Part shown: positions 46,801 through 58,633 of the stretch, piece by piece | Layout: every line of letters begins with the position of its first letter | Numbering within the stretch: position 1 is the stretch's first letter | Source: Aphidius gifuensis | Taxonomy: Eukaryota > Arthropoda > Insecta > Hymenoptera > Braconidae | NCBI RefSeq assembly: GCF_014905175.1 | Contig: NC_057789.1 | Location: 14,870,876-14,934,875, forward strand | Direction: 5' to 3' | Length of the DNA: 64,000 nucleotides | The notes under the pieces: model-generated | The model's database searches: none | What the model was told of the DNA's origin: nothing | Seen by the model: the letters and a program-made list of their open reading frames with translations, nothing else | Program-made: the position numbers and the translations under genes

Positions 46801-49800
46801 TTTCCTTGAAAATTTTTATTTTTTAAAAATACAACAACATGTATTTTATTTATAAAAAAAAAAATATCCCAAGGAAAAGCAGTAGCTAAGGAAAAGATGA
46901 AGCCAAGGAATTACAGTTGGCAAAAAATTATTTCTCAAGCAAATATATTTCCTTAAAATATAATTCTTTGGCAACATTGATTCCTTAGCTACATCTTAGC
47001 TACTGCTTTTCCTTGGTAGTTTATTCATTCATTCGTCGAATAAAATTATAACAATATATTTTAATAATTTAAAATACCAAGGAAAAGCAGTAGCAAAAAA
47101 AAAGATGAAGCTAAGGAATTACAGTTGCCAAAAAATTATTTCTCCACCAAATATATTTCCTTAAAATATAATTCTTCGGCAACATTAATTCCTTAGCTAC
47201 ATCTTTTCCTTAGCTACTCAATTAATACAATAACATGTATTTTATTTATAAAAAAAAAAATCCCAAGGAAAAGCAGTAGCTGAAGAAACGATGTACCCAA
47301 GGAATTACAGTTGGCAAAAAATTATTTCTCAAGCAAATATATTTCCTTAAAACATAAATCTTTGGCAACATTAGTTCCTTAGCTACATCTTTTCCTTAGC
47401 TACTGGTTTTCCTTGGACATTTTCATCATAAAAAATAAATTTACGTGCATTTTATTCATAAAATAAATAAAAATCCCAAGGAAAAGCAGTAGCGCAGGGA
47501 AAGATGTAACCAAGGAATTACAATTGCCAAAAAATTATTTCTCAAGCAAATATATTTCCTTAAAATATAATTCTTTGGCAACATTAATTCCTTAGCTACA
47601 TCTTTTCCTTAGCTACTTAATTAATACAATAACATGTATATTATTTATAAAAAAAAAAATCACAAGGAAAAGCAGTAGCTGAGGAAACGATGTACCCAAG
47701 GAATCACAGTTGGCGAAAAATTATTTCTCAAGCAAATATATTTCCTCAAAACATAATTCTTTGGCAACTTTAATTTCTTTGCTACATCTTTTCCTTAGCT
47801 ACTGCTTTTCCTTGGACATTTTCATTAATAAAAAATAAATTTACGTGCATTTAATTTATAAAATAAATAAAAATCCCAAGGAAAAGCAGTAGCGCAGGGA
47901 AAGATGTAGCCAAGGAATTACAGTTGCCAAAATATTATTTCTCAAGCAAATATATTTCCTTAAAACATAATTCTTTGGCAACATTAATTCCTTAGCTACA
48001 TCTTTATCTTAGCTACTGCTTTTCCTTGAAAATTTTTATTTTTTAAAAATACAACAACATGTATTTTATTTATAAAAAAAAAAATATCCCAAGGAAAAGC
48101 AGTAGCTAAGGAAAAGATGAAGCCAAGGAATTACAGTTGGCAAAAAATTATTTCTCAAGCAAATATATTTCCTTAAAATATATTTCTTTGGCAACATTGA
48201 TTCCTTAGCTACATCTTTTTCTTAGCTACTGCTTTTCCTTGGTAGTTTATTCATTCATTCGTCGAATAAAGATATAACAATATATTTTAATAATTTAAAA
48301 TACCAAAGAAAAGCAGTAGCAAAAAAAAAGATGAAGCTAAGGAATTACAGTTGCCAAAAAATTATTTCTCCACCAAATATATTTCCTTAAAATATAATTC
48401 TTTGGCAACATTAATTCCTTAGCTACATCTTTTCCTTAGCTACTTAATTAATACAATAACATGTATATTATTTATAAAAAAAAAAATCACAAGGAAAAGC
48501 AGTAGCTGAGGAAACGATGTACCCAAGGAATCACAGTTGGCGAAAAATTATTTCTCAAGCAAATATATTTCCTCAAAACATAATTCTTTGGCAACATTAA
48601 TTTCTTTGCTACATCTTTTCCTTAGCTACTGCTTTTCCTTGGACATTTTCATTAATAAAAAATAAATTTACGTGCATTTTATTTATAAAATAAATAAAAA
48701 TCCCAAGGAAAAGCAGTAGCGCAGGAAAAGATGTAGCCAAGGAATTACAGTTGCCAAAAAATTATTTCTCAAGCAAATATATTTCCTTAAAACATAATTC
48801 TTTGGCAACATTAATTCCTTAGCTACATCTTTTCCTTAGCTACTGCTTTTCCTTGAAAATTTTTATTTTTTAAAAATACAACAACATGTATTTTATTTAT
48901 AAAAAAAAAAATATCCCAAGGAAAAGCAGTAGCTAAGGAAAAGATGAAGCCAAGGAATTACAGTTGGCAAAAAATTATTTCTCAAGCAAATATATTTCCT
49001 TAAAATATAATTCTTTGGCAACATTAATTCCTTAGCTACATCTTTTTCTTAGCTACTGCTTTTCCTTGGTAGTTTATTTATTCATTTGTCGAATAAAATT
49101 ATTACAATATATTTTAATAATTTAAAATACCAAGGAAAAGCAGTAGCAAAAAAAAAGATGAAGCTAAGGAATTACAGTTGCCAAAAAATTATTTCTCAAC
49201 CAAATATATTTCCTTAAAATATAATTCTTTGGCAACATTAATTCCTTAGCTACATCTTTTCCTTAGCTACTTAATTAATACAATAACATGTATTTTATTT
49301 ATAAAAAAAAAAAAATCCCAAGGAAAAGCAGTAGCTAAAGAAACGATGTAGCCAAGGAATTACAGTTGGCAAAAAATTATTTCTCAAGCAAATATATTCC
49401 CTTAAAACATAATTCTTTGGCAACATTAATTCCTTAGCTACATCTTTTCCTTAGCTACTGCTTTTCCTTGGACATTTTCAATAATAAAAAATAAATTTAA
49501 GTGCATTTTATTTATAAAATAAATAAAATCCCAAGAAAAGTAGTAGGAAAGATGTACCCAAGGAATTACAGTTGCCAAAAAATTATTTCTCAAGCAAATA
49601 TATTTCCTTAAAACATAGTTATTTGGCAACATTAATTCCTTAGCTACATCTTTTTCTTAGCTACTTTTTCTTTAAAATTTTATTGTGAAAAAATTAATTT
49701 ACATAAAATAAATAAAATTCCCAAGGATTAAGCAGAAGCTAAGTGAAATTAAAGTTACAAAAGAAATTATTTTGAGCAACATTAATTCTCTTTAGCTACA

Positions 49801-52800
49801 TCTTTTTCCTTTTAGCTACTGCTTTTCTTGCACATTTTATTTTTAAAAATAAATTACACGTCAATTATTTATAAAATAAAAAAATATCCCAAGGAAAAGC
49901 AGTAGCTGTATGAAAAGATGAAGCCAGGAATTACAGTTGGCAAAAATTATTTCTCAAGCAAAATATATTTCCTTAAAACATATTTCAGGCAGCCAATATA
50001 TTCTTAGCTACATCTTTTGCTTAGCTACTGCTTTTCCTTGGTAGTTTATTCATTCATGCGTCGAATAAAGATATTATAACAATATATTTTAATAATTTAA
50101 AAATACCAAAAAGAAAAAGCAGTAGCAAAAAAAAGATGAAGCTAAGGAATTAGTTGCCAAAAATTATTTCTCCACCAAATATATTTCCTTAAAATATAAT
50201 TCTTGGCAACATTATTCTTTCTAGCTACATCTTTTTCTTAGCTACTTAATTAATACAATAACATGTATATTATTTATGAAAAAAAAAAATCACAAGAAGA
50301 GCAGTAGCTGAGGAAACGATGTACCCAAGGAATCACAGTTGGCGAAAAATTATTTCTCAAGCAAATATATTTCCTCAAAACATACAATTCTTTTAAGTAA
50401 CTTCTTTTAATTTCTTTTGCTACATTTTTAGCTACTGCTTTTCCTTGGACATTTTCATTAATAAAAATAAATTTACGTGCATTTAATTCTATATATAAAA
50501 TAAATAAAAAATCCCAAGGAAAAGCAGTAGGCGTATAGGGAAGAAGGAATTACAGTTGCCAAAATATTATTTCTCAAGCAAATATATTTCTTTAAAACAT
50601 AATTCTTTGGCAACATTAATTCCTTAGCTACATCTTTATCTTAGCTACTGCTTTTCCTTGAAAATTTTTATTTTTTAAAAATACAACAACATGTATTTTA
50701 TTTATAAAAAAAAAAATATCCCAAGGAAAAGCAGTAGCTAAGGAAAAGATGAAGCCAAGGAATTACAGTTGGCAAAAAATTATTTCTCAAGCAAATATAT
50801 TTCCTTAAAATATAATTCTTTGGCAACATTGATTCCTTAGCTACATCTTTTTCTTAGCTACTGCTTTTCCTTGGTAGTTTATTCATTCATTCGTCGAATA
50901 AAATTATAACAATATATTTTAATAATTTAAAATACCAAAGAAAAGCAGTAGCAAAAAAAAAGATGAAGCTAAGGAATTACAGTTGCCAAAAAATTATTTC
51001 TCCACAAAATATATTTCCTTAAAATATAATTCTTTGGCAACATTAATTCCTTAGCTACATCTTTTCCTTAGCTACTCAATTAATACAATAACATGTATTT
51101 TATTTATAAAAAAAAAAATCCCAAGGAAAAGCAGTAGCTGAAGAAACGTAGTACCCAAGGAATTACAGTTGGCAAAAAATTATTTCTCAAGCAAATATAT
51201 TTCCTTAAAACATAAATCTTTGGCAACATTAGTTCCTTAGCTACATCTTTTCCTTAGCTACTGCTTTTCCTTGGACATTTTCATCATAAAAAATAAATTT
51301 ACGTGCATTTTATTCATAAAATAAATAAAAATCCCAAGGAAAAGCAGTAGCGCAGGGAAAGATGTAACCAAGGAATTACGATTGCCAAAAAATTATTTCT
51401 AAAGCAAATATATTTCTTTAAAACATACTTATTTGGCAACATTAATTCCTTAGCTACATCTTTTCCTCAGCTACTGCTTTTCCTTGGAAATTTTCATCAA
51501 TAAAAAATAAATTTACGTGCATTTTATTCATAAAATAAATAAAAATTCCAAGGAAAAGCAGTAGCTAAAGAAAAGATGTAGCCAAGGAATTACAGTTCCC
51601 AAAAAATTATTTCTCAAGCAGATATATTTTCTTGAAACATAATTATTTGGGACATTAATTCCTTAGCTACATTTTTTCTCAGCTACTCCTTTTCCTCGGA
51701 AATTTTCATTGTTAAAAAATAAATTTACATAAAATAAATAAAATTCCTAAGGACAAGCAGTAGCTAAGGAATTAAAGTTGCCAAAGAAATTAGGTTTTGA
51801 GCAACATTAATTTCTTAGCTACATCTTTTCCTTAGCTACTGCTTTTTCTTGCACATTTTTATTTTTTAAAAATAAATTACACAAATTTTATTTATTGAAT
51901 AAATAAAAATCCCAAGAAAAAGCAGTAGCTAAGGAAAAGATGAAGCCAAGGAATTACAGTTGGCAAAAAATTATTTCTCAAGCAAATATATTTCCTTAAA
52001 ACATAATTGTTTGGCAACATCAATTCCTTACCTACATCTTTTCCTTAGCTACTGTTTTTACTTGGAAATTTTTTTATTAATAACAAATAAATTTACGTGC
52101 ATTTTATTTATAAAATAAATAAAAATCCCAAGGAAAAGCAGTAGCGCAGGAAAAGATGTAGCCAAGGAATTACAGTTGCCAAAAAATTATTTCTCAAGCA
52201 AATATATTTCCTTAAAATATACTTATTTATAAATATTATTTAGCTGGGCCATCTTATTACTGTTTTTACTTGGAAATTTTTTTATTAATAACAAATAAAT
52301 TTACGTGCATTTCATTTATAAAATAAATGAAAATCCCAAGGAAAAGCAGTAGCGCAGAAAAAGATGTAGCCAAGGAATAACAGTTGCCAAAAAATTATTT
52401 CTCAAGCAAATATATTTCCTTAAAACATAATTCTTATAAACATTAATTCTCAATATATTTTTTCTATTACTGCTTTTCCTTGAAAATTTTTATTTTTTAA
52501 AAATACAATAACATGTATTTTATTCATAAAAAAAAAATATCCCAAGGAAAAGCAGTAGCTAAGGAAAAGATGAAGCCAAGGAATTACAGTTGGAAAAAAA
52601 TTATTTTTCAAGCAAATATATTTCCTTAAAATATAATTCTTTAACATTAATTTTAGCTACATTTTAGCTACTGCTTTTCCTTGGTAGTTTATTTATTCAT
52701 TTGTCGAATAAAATTATTACAATATATTTTAATAATTTAAAATACCAAGGAAAAGCAGTAGCAAAAAAAAAGATGAAGCTAAGGAATTACAGTTGCCAAA

Positions 52801-54149
52801 AAATTATTTCTCAACCAAATATATTTAGTTAAAATATAATTCTTTTGTTACATCTTTCCTTAGCTACTGCTTTTCCTTGGACATTTTCATTAATAAAAAA
52901 TAAATTTACGTGCATTTTATTTATAAAATAAATAAAAATCCCAAGGAAAAGCAGTAGCGCAGGAAAAGATGTAGCCAAGGAATTACAGTTGCCAAAAAAT
53001 TATTTCTCAAGCAAATATATTTCCTTAAAACATAATTCTTTGGCAACATTAATTCCTTAGCTACTGCTTTTCCTTGGAAATTTTTATTTTTTAAAAATAC
53101 AATAACATGTATTTTATTTATAAAAAAAAAAAGTATCACAAGGAAAAGCAGTAGCTAAGAAAAAGATGAAGCCAAGGAATTACAGTTGGCAAAAAATTAT
53201 TTCTCAAGCAAATATATTTCCTTAAAATATAATTCTTTGGCAACATTGATTCCTTAGCTACATCTTTTTCTTAGCTACTGCTTTTCCTTGGTAGTTTATT
53301 CATTCATTCGTCGAATAAAATTATAACAATATATTTTAATAATTTAAAATACCAAGGAAAAGCAGTAGCAAAAAAAAAGATGAAGCTAAGGAATTACAGT
53401 TGCCAAAAACTTATTTCTCCACCAAATATATTTCCTTAAAATATAATTCTTTGGCAACATTAATTCCTTAGCTACATCTTTTCCTTAGCTACTCAATTAA
53501 TACAATAACATGTATTTTATTTATAAAAAAAAAAATCCCAAGGAAAAGCAGTAGCTGAAGAAACGATGTACCCAAGGAATTACAGTTGGCAAAAAATTAT
53601 TTCTCAAGCAAATATATTTCCTTAAAACATAATTCTTTGGCAACATTAATTTTTTTGCTACATCTTTTCCTTAGCTACTGCTTTTCCTTGGACATTTTCA
53701 TTAATAAAAAATAAATTTACGTGCATTTTATTTATAAAATAAATAAAAATCCCAATAAAAAGCAGTAGCGTAGGAAAAGATGTAGCCAAGGAATTACAGT
53801 TCCCAAAAAATTATTTCTCAAGCAGATATATTTCCTTAAAACTTAATTATTTGGGACATTAATTCCTTAGCTACATCGCTTCTCAGCTACTCCTTTTCCT
53901 TGGAAATTTTTATTTTTAAAAAATAAATTTACATAAAATAAATAAAAATCCCAAGGACAAGCAGTAGCTAAGGAATTAAAGTTGCCAAAGAAATTAGGTT
54001 TTGAGCAACATTAATTTCTTAGCTACATCTTTTCCTTAGCTACTGCTTTTTCTTGCACATTTTTATTTTTTAAAAATAAATTACACCAATTTTCTTTATT
54101 AAATAAATAAAAATCCCAAGGAAAAGCAGTAGCTAAGGAAAAGATGAAG
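37808..54149. repeat. 16.3 kb palindromic satellite array with higher-order repeats
   Basis: Monomers of about 200-215 bp. Each has the arm CCCAAGGAAAAGCAGTAGC..GATGTAGCCAAGGAATTACAG, the loop AATTATTTCTCAAGCAAATA, and the opposing arm TTGGCAACATTAATTCCTTAGCTACATC..TAGCTACTGCTTTTCCTTGG, joined by AT-rich spacers (ATTTATAAAATAAATAAAA). A marker monomer with ATTCGTCGAATAAAATTA and GCAGTAGCAAAAAAAAAGAT recurs near 41821, 44465, 46271, 47088, 48313, 50944 and 53360, at multiples of about 200-210 bp. Multi-monomer blocks are therefore duplicated. All ORFs inside are artefacts of the repeat. Confidence 0.93.
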
Positions 54150-54987
54150 TCGAAGTCCTAGTCTTATTCATGACTATCGATGAAAGTGATATCGACGAAT
54201 TATCAAGAGAAATATCTGCATGCAGGTCATCAATTGGCATATGTATTGCATCTTGAGTAATATCCAAACTTTCATCAAAATCTAGAAAATGAAATTAAAA
54301 TAATTTAATTACTTGGTCATTTGAAAGTAAGAGAAAATGTAAAAATTACTTTTAATAGTTAACATACTCGTCGAAGTCGTAGTCCCATTCATGACTAGTG
54401 GTGAAGTATTCTTTTAAGTAACTGACAAATTGTTATTAGTATCAATGTCCAAAGATATGCCATTATTAATTCCTTTGAAAGATATGAAAAAAAAGACATG
54501 ATAGCAAATGAATATTCATGGTATAATAATTATTGATTGATAAATTAAAATATTGATTAATAAATACCTTTTGATGGCAGCTTTTTCAAGTCGTAATTTT
54601 TTTTGACTTCTTGCATTAGTCTTTCAGATATTTTTGTTCCGGGAAGTTTAAGGCCTGGTAACTGGCCTGCTGAAGGTCTACGGTTTTTACCTTTGCCAAC
54701 GATTCGATTTTTTTGGTTATAATGGCATATACATATACCAATGGTTTTCAACACTATTGAACCTTTTGATCGAGTTAACTCTTCATTTCCAGTAAGCTGT
54801 ATGCTTTTTTTAAAACTAAAAAAACAAAGAATAATTAATGAAAAAGATATGAATATTAGTGTGAAATAAATAAAAAATAAAATACCCACTCTTCAAAAAA
54901 TGATGGTAGTTTAAACACTGTACATTTATTTTCATATATCCGACCATTACTGTGACCACAATTCAATACTCCACAACGTCTCCCCAT
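54150..54987 (-). pseudogene. THAP-like zinc-finger gene remnant, 3' end replaced by satellite
   Basis: Exons 54987-54890, 54815-54568, 54472-54350 and 54281 to about 54150 splice in phase with GT-AG junctions (first donor GTGGGT). The start MGRRCGVLNCGHSNGR, then TVFKLPSFFEDF, then ICICHYN resembles the C-x4-C..C-x2-H layout of a THAP DNA-binding domain, but the central Trp is not evident. A TAA at 54414-54416 interrupts exon 3. Exons 3 and 4 end in a duplicated VMNxTxTSTS motif. Coding similarity stops abruptly where the satellite begins. It is probably a dead mobile-element-related or host gene copy; the THAP assignment is tentative. Confidence 0.5.
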
Positions 54988-55939
54988 TGTTAAGCCTTAA
55001 AACACATAATTAATTATAATATTTTTAATAATAAAAAAATTAAATTGTATTTTTAAAAAATCATTAGCAAACTAACCTTACAATTGGTTCCAAGTAACCA
55101 TGAATAAATTCAGATTATATTAAATAATCAGCAATAATATAAAATCATCTCTTGAATTTTTTAGTTTTTTACTTATAACACTTGAATTGATATATAATAG
55201 GGTGGTCCTTAAAAAGGCTATGGTGAAATTTGATCACTCTCACCCCCTCATTTGGTTAGAAATATATAAAAAAAAATTTTCTCAAATTTTCGGAATTTTT
55301 ACTCAACATTAACCCGTGCCGCAAAAGCTTTTTCTATTTTCGATTTCGGGATTTTTAGCAAGATTACGATATTCATAGAGACAAGATTTTATGAGTAATA
55401 TTAGAACGTCATTGCAAGCAAAAAATATTGGTCGCAACAGAACTTCGATATCTCGAATACTTTTCGAGGTATCGAAGAAACATGATATTGAATTTTTCTT
55501 TTCGTCATTTTTTTAGTAGATAAATAGTTTGATAAAAAAAAAAAAAAATTTGAAATCGATTTTCTTAGTATTTTTAACGAGGAATATTGTGGTTCAAACA
55601 GAAATATCGTACCTTCAACAGTTTTCGAGATACTGAGCTTTGAAGGTAAAATATATCGAAATATATTATTATTTTTTCATTGATTTGATATTTTTAAATA
55701 ATTATAAATTTAAAAAAAATCAATATTAATAATGATTCTAGGAAGATTTTTTACGGAGAAAAACAATAGTGATGATAAAAATTCAATATCTCTATCCATT
55801 TTCGAGACATCGATTATTGAAAATTAAAAATATCGATGTATTTATAAGATGACGAGTTGTAACTAGAAAAAACTAGATTCCATAGTTATATTCCAACTTG
55901 AATAAAAGGATGTAACTTTCGTTTTTAATGAAATAATGT

Positions 55940-56066
55940 AAAAGCCAACTGGCAAGAGTTTATGATGGTGAAGCTGCCCCTTTCACATTCCTTTTCATAA
56001 GAGCCCACCAGAGTGAGTGAGTGAGAGCTATGCTTCCCCACCATAAATTCTTGCCAGTCGGCCTTT
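55940..56066. repeat. Small hairpin in the foldback loop
   Basis: AAAGCCAACTGGCAAGAGTT..GATGGTGAAGC pairs with GCTTCCCCACCATAAATTCTTGCCAGTCGGCCTTT. It is about 127 bp, probably a MITE. The ORF reading through it is not a gene. Confidence 0.6.
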
Positions 56067-56126
56067 AGCTGATGAAAAGATGCAGCTAAAGAAGCAATTA
56101 TGCCGGTAAAATAACGTAGATATTGT

Positions 56127-56467
56127 CCCTGGTAGAAATAATCTCTCCAGATTTTCTCCGGATATCTCATGATTTCTCCGGACTTACTCCGGATTTCCTA
56201 CGTAATTGAGACTTTCGGAGATATTTATGGAGTAATCTCCAGACTATTTCTATAATATCTCCGCATTTTTTCCGGAATTTTTGCTTTAAAAACAAACACA
56301 AGAAATCGGAAAAATCAATAAAGAAACTAGAAATAAGAGTTTACCTACGAAAAATAAAAAAGGAATTTTGTCTGAAAAAATCCCGAGAAAATCTGGAAAA
56401 ACTCTGGAATAATATCTCCGGAAGTCTCAATTGCGTAGAAAATCCGGAAAGATTATTTTTACCAGGG
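56127..56467. mobile_element. CCCTGG-ended MITE, 2-bp TSD GT
   Basis: CCCTGGTAGAAATAATCTCT and GATTATTTTTACCAGGG ends, GT on both sides (56125-56126, 56468-56469). Internal TCTCCGGA(A/T) words recur in both orientations. It shares the CCCTGG terminus and TSD length with 18875-19771. Confidence 0.7.
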
Positions 56468-57689
56468 GTGTGTTTGGCTATAATTAAGACTAAGAAAAAG
56501 ATCTAGCGGCTTAGTGAAAAATCCAGGTGAGGAAAAGATGTAGCTAAAAAAAAGAACGTAGCGGGTAAAATAATGTAGATATTGTATGTTTAGCTATCAT
56601 TAAGGCTAAATAAAAGATATAGCAAAGGTCAAGATATAGCTGAGAAAAGATCTAACGGCTATAAGCAAAACATTTTTCTTTATCCAAGTTGGAATATGAC
56701 TATGGAATCTAGTTTTTTCTAGTTACAACTCGTCATCTTATGAATATATCGATATTTTTAATTTTCAATAATTGATGTCTCGAAAATGGATAGAGATATT
56801 GAATTTTTATCATCACTATTGTTTTTCTCCGTAAAAAATCTTACTAGAATCATTATTAATATTGATTTTTTTTAAATTCATAATTATTTAAAAATATCAA
56901 ATCAATGAAAAAATAATAATATATTTCGATATATTTTACCTTCAAAGCTCAGTATCTCGAAAACTGTTGAAGGTACGATATTTCTGTTTGAACCACAATA
57001 TTCCTCGTTAAAAATACTAAGAAAATCGATTTCAAATTTTTTTTTTTTTTATCAAACTATTTATCTACTAAAAAAATGACGAAAAGAAAAATTCAATATC
57101 ATGTTTCTTCGATATAATATAATAAAAAAAAAAAAATTGTTCTTCGATACCTCGAAAAGTATTCGAGATATCGAAGTTCTGTTGCGACCAATATTTTTTG
57201 CTTGCAATGACGTTCTAATATTACTCATAAAATCTTGTCTCTATGAATATCGTAATCTTGCTAAAAATCCCGAAATCGAAAATAGAAAAAGCTTTTGCGG
57301 CACGGGTTAATGTTGAGTAAAAATTCTGAAAATTTGAGAGAATTTTTTTTTATCTATTTCTAACTAAATGAGGGGGTGAGAGTGATGAAATTCCACCATA
57401 GCCTCTTTAAGGACCACCCTAATATATAACATAAAAAAAGAATCATTTATTAGAATTATTAATCTTTGGCTTTGTGTTTTATAAGTGAAGACAGCATCTA
57501 GGCACGATTAACCGCCAATTCGCGATTTGCCAGGCGGCCATTTTTAAGTTTTTCTATCGTCGATAAAGTCAATAAAGTCAATAAAGACGATTGCTTTTAT
57601 GTTTTCATGTTACGAAGTCGATATTGTCATCTGGATTGATATCCAAAAACATCGAGAGTGGGGATGCCATATGAGTGTCTAGAGCCTGG

Positions 57690-57989
57690 CTCATCCCAGT
57701 CCAGCTTAATATTCTATAGATATTGCATAAATCATTTACCTTTAACTATGACTGGTGATATCCAACCAAGTGGATAGAATAGCTGAGCTACTTGTGCTAA
57801 AACAATTTTCTTTGTGATTGCATTAGGTTTTTTATATACTATTGGAATATAACTAAAACAATTAGCTGTCGTATCCCAATTGAGACCAAGTGTTCTGAAA
57901 ATTTGATTACTACCACTCGAGGTGGTGGATGACCCGACACCGTACGTTGGCGTAACTGTTCGAGACTCTTGTCTATCATTGAGCATCAT
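57690..57989 (-). pseudogene. Bel/Pao retrotransposon pol fragment
   Basis: The frame reads FRTLGLNWDTTANCFSY, then NAITKKIVLAQVAQLFYPLG and WISPVIVKGK. This is the linker after reverse transcriptase that is typical of Bel/Pao polyproteins (LG..W, KR..LS..A.LFDPLGW). Beyond GK, two stops interrupt FMQYL and KLDWDEP, the expected continuation. Only about 100 residues remain; no LTRs were seen nearby. Confidence 0.75.
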
Positions 57990-58633
57990 CGGCCAGCTTC
58001 GACTTCAACATCCAGCAAGCGTCCAAGCAACCACCCAGAAGCCACTTTCGTTTTGGTTACACTGCTTGAAGCATCACACTATATTTTTTGTCAAATATAT
58101 ATACTTGGTGATACACACCAAGTATAATTACAGTAAGTAGTTATACAGGGCCGGTTTCAGCTCAGTGGTGAGGGGTTAAAGAGGCAAGGGTCGGGATCGG
58201 GGGTGTAAGATCAGGCGGTCGGGATGGGGGAGTCTCAATCGGGGTGTCTGGATCGGGGGGTCGAGGTCGAGGAGTCAGATCGGTTAAAAAAAGAAAAGTG
58301 TCAAATGTTATTGGTTAGGTTTTCAAGGTCGAGTGTGTAAATTTTTAATTTTTAGAAATTTTTTTATTCCTATTGAAGTTGTCAATAATTATTTTGTAGA
58401 TTATTTGTTGAGTAATAAAAAGTGAATAAATAGGTTTTATGTGATTAAACGTATAAATTATTTTGAGGTTATTTTTTTGTTTTTTTATTCAATATTTTGA
58501 AATTTTCGGTTATTTAGAATGTTTTATGTGATTGAACGTGTAAATTATTTTAAAATTATTATTGTTTTTTTTGTTCAATAATTTGAATTTAAAGTTTTTT
58601 TTGAAAAAGAATTTATTGTGATTGGATGTGTGA
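57990..58633. other. Unassigned stretch with a G-rich block
   Basis: 58145-58280 on the plus strand is rich in GGG runs (GGGTCGGGATCGGGGG and variants), unlike the AT-rich surroundings, and could form G-quadruplexes. 58290-58630 is AT-rich with two near-repeats (ATGTGATT(A/G)AACGT(A/G)TAAATTATTTT). No gene. Confidence 0.6.

Larger units (their letters stand above)
55200..57419. mobile_element. 2.2 kb foldback element with ~0.7 kb arms, TA-flanked
   Basis: GGGTGGTCCTTAAAAAGGCT on the left is mirrored by GCCTCTTTAAGGACCACCC on the right. The arms stay nearly identical inwards to about 55910 and from about 56680. TA lies on both sides (55198-55199, 57420-57421), as for Tc1/mariner-type insertions. 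The loop holds a hairpin (55940-56066), a CCCTGG-ended MITE and GATGTAGCTAA-type repeats. Transcription would give a very long double-stranded RNA. No transposase. Confidence 0.85.

Noticed and set aside
39226..53139. Repeated ~65-72 codon minus-strand ORFs in the satellite (MLPKNYVLRKYICL type)
   Set aside because: They recur once per monomer block and are created by the repeat sequence itself; there is no codon constraint and there are frequent indels.
37808..54149. CRISPR-like array
   Set aside because: Monomers are ~200 bp palindromes in a eukaryotic context, without short direct repeats plus unique spacers or cas genes.
55925..56170. 81-codon minus-strand ORF
   Set aside because: It is a translation of a hairpin MITE in the foldback loop.
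58150..58175. tRNA-like phrase (GTTTCAGCTCAGTGGTGAGG)
   Set aside because: A-box-like only; what follows is G-rich sequence without a B box.
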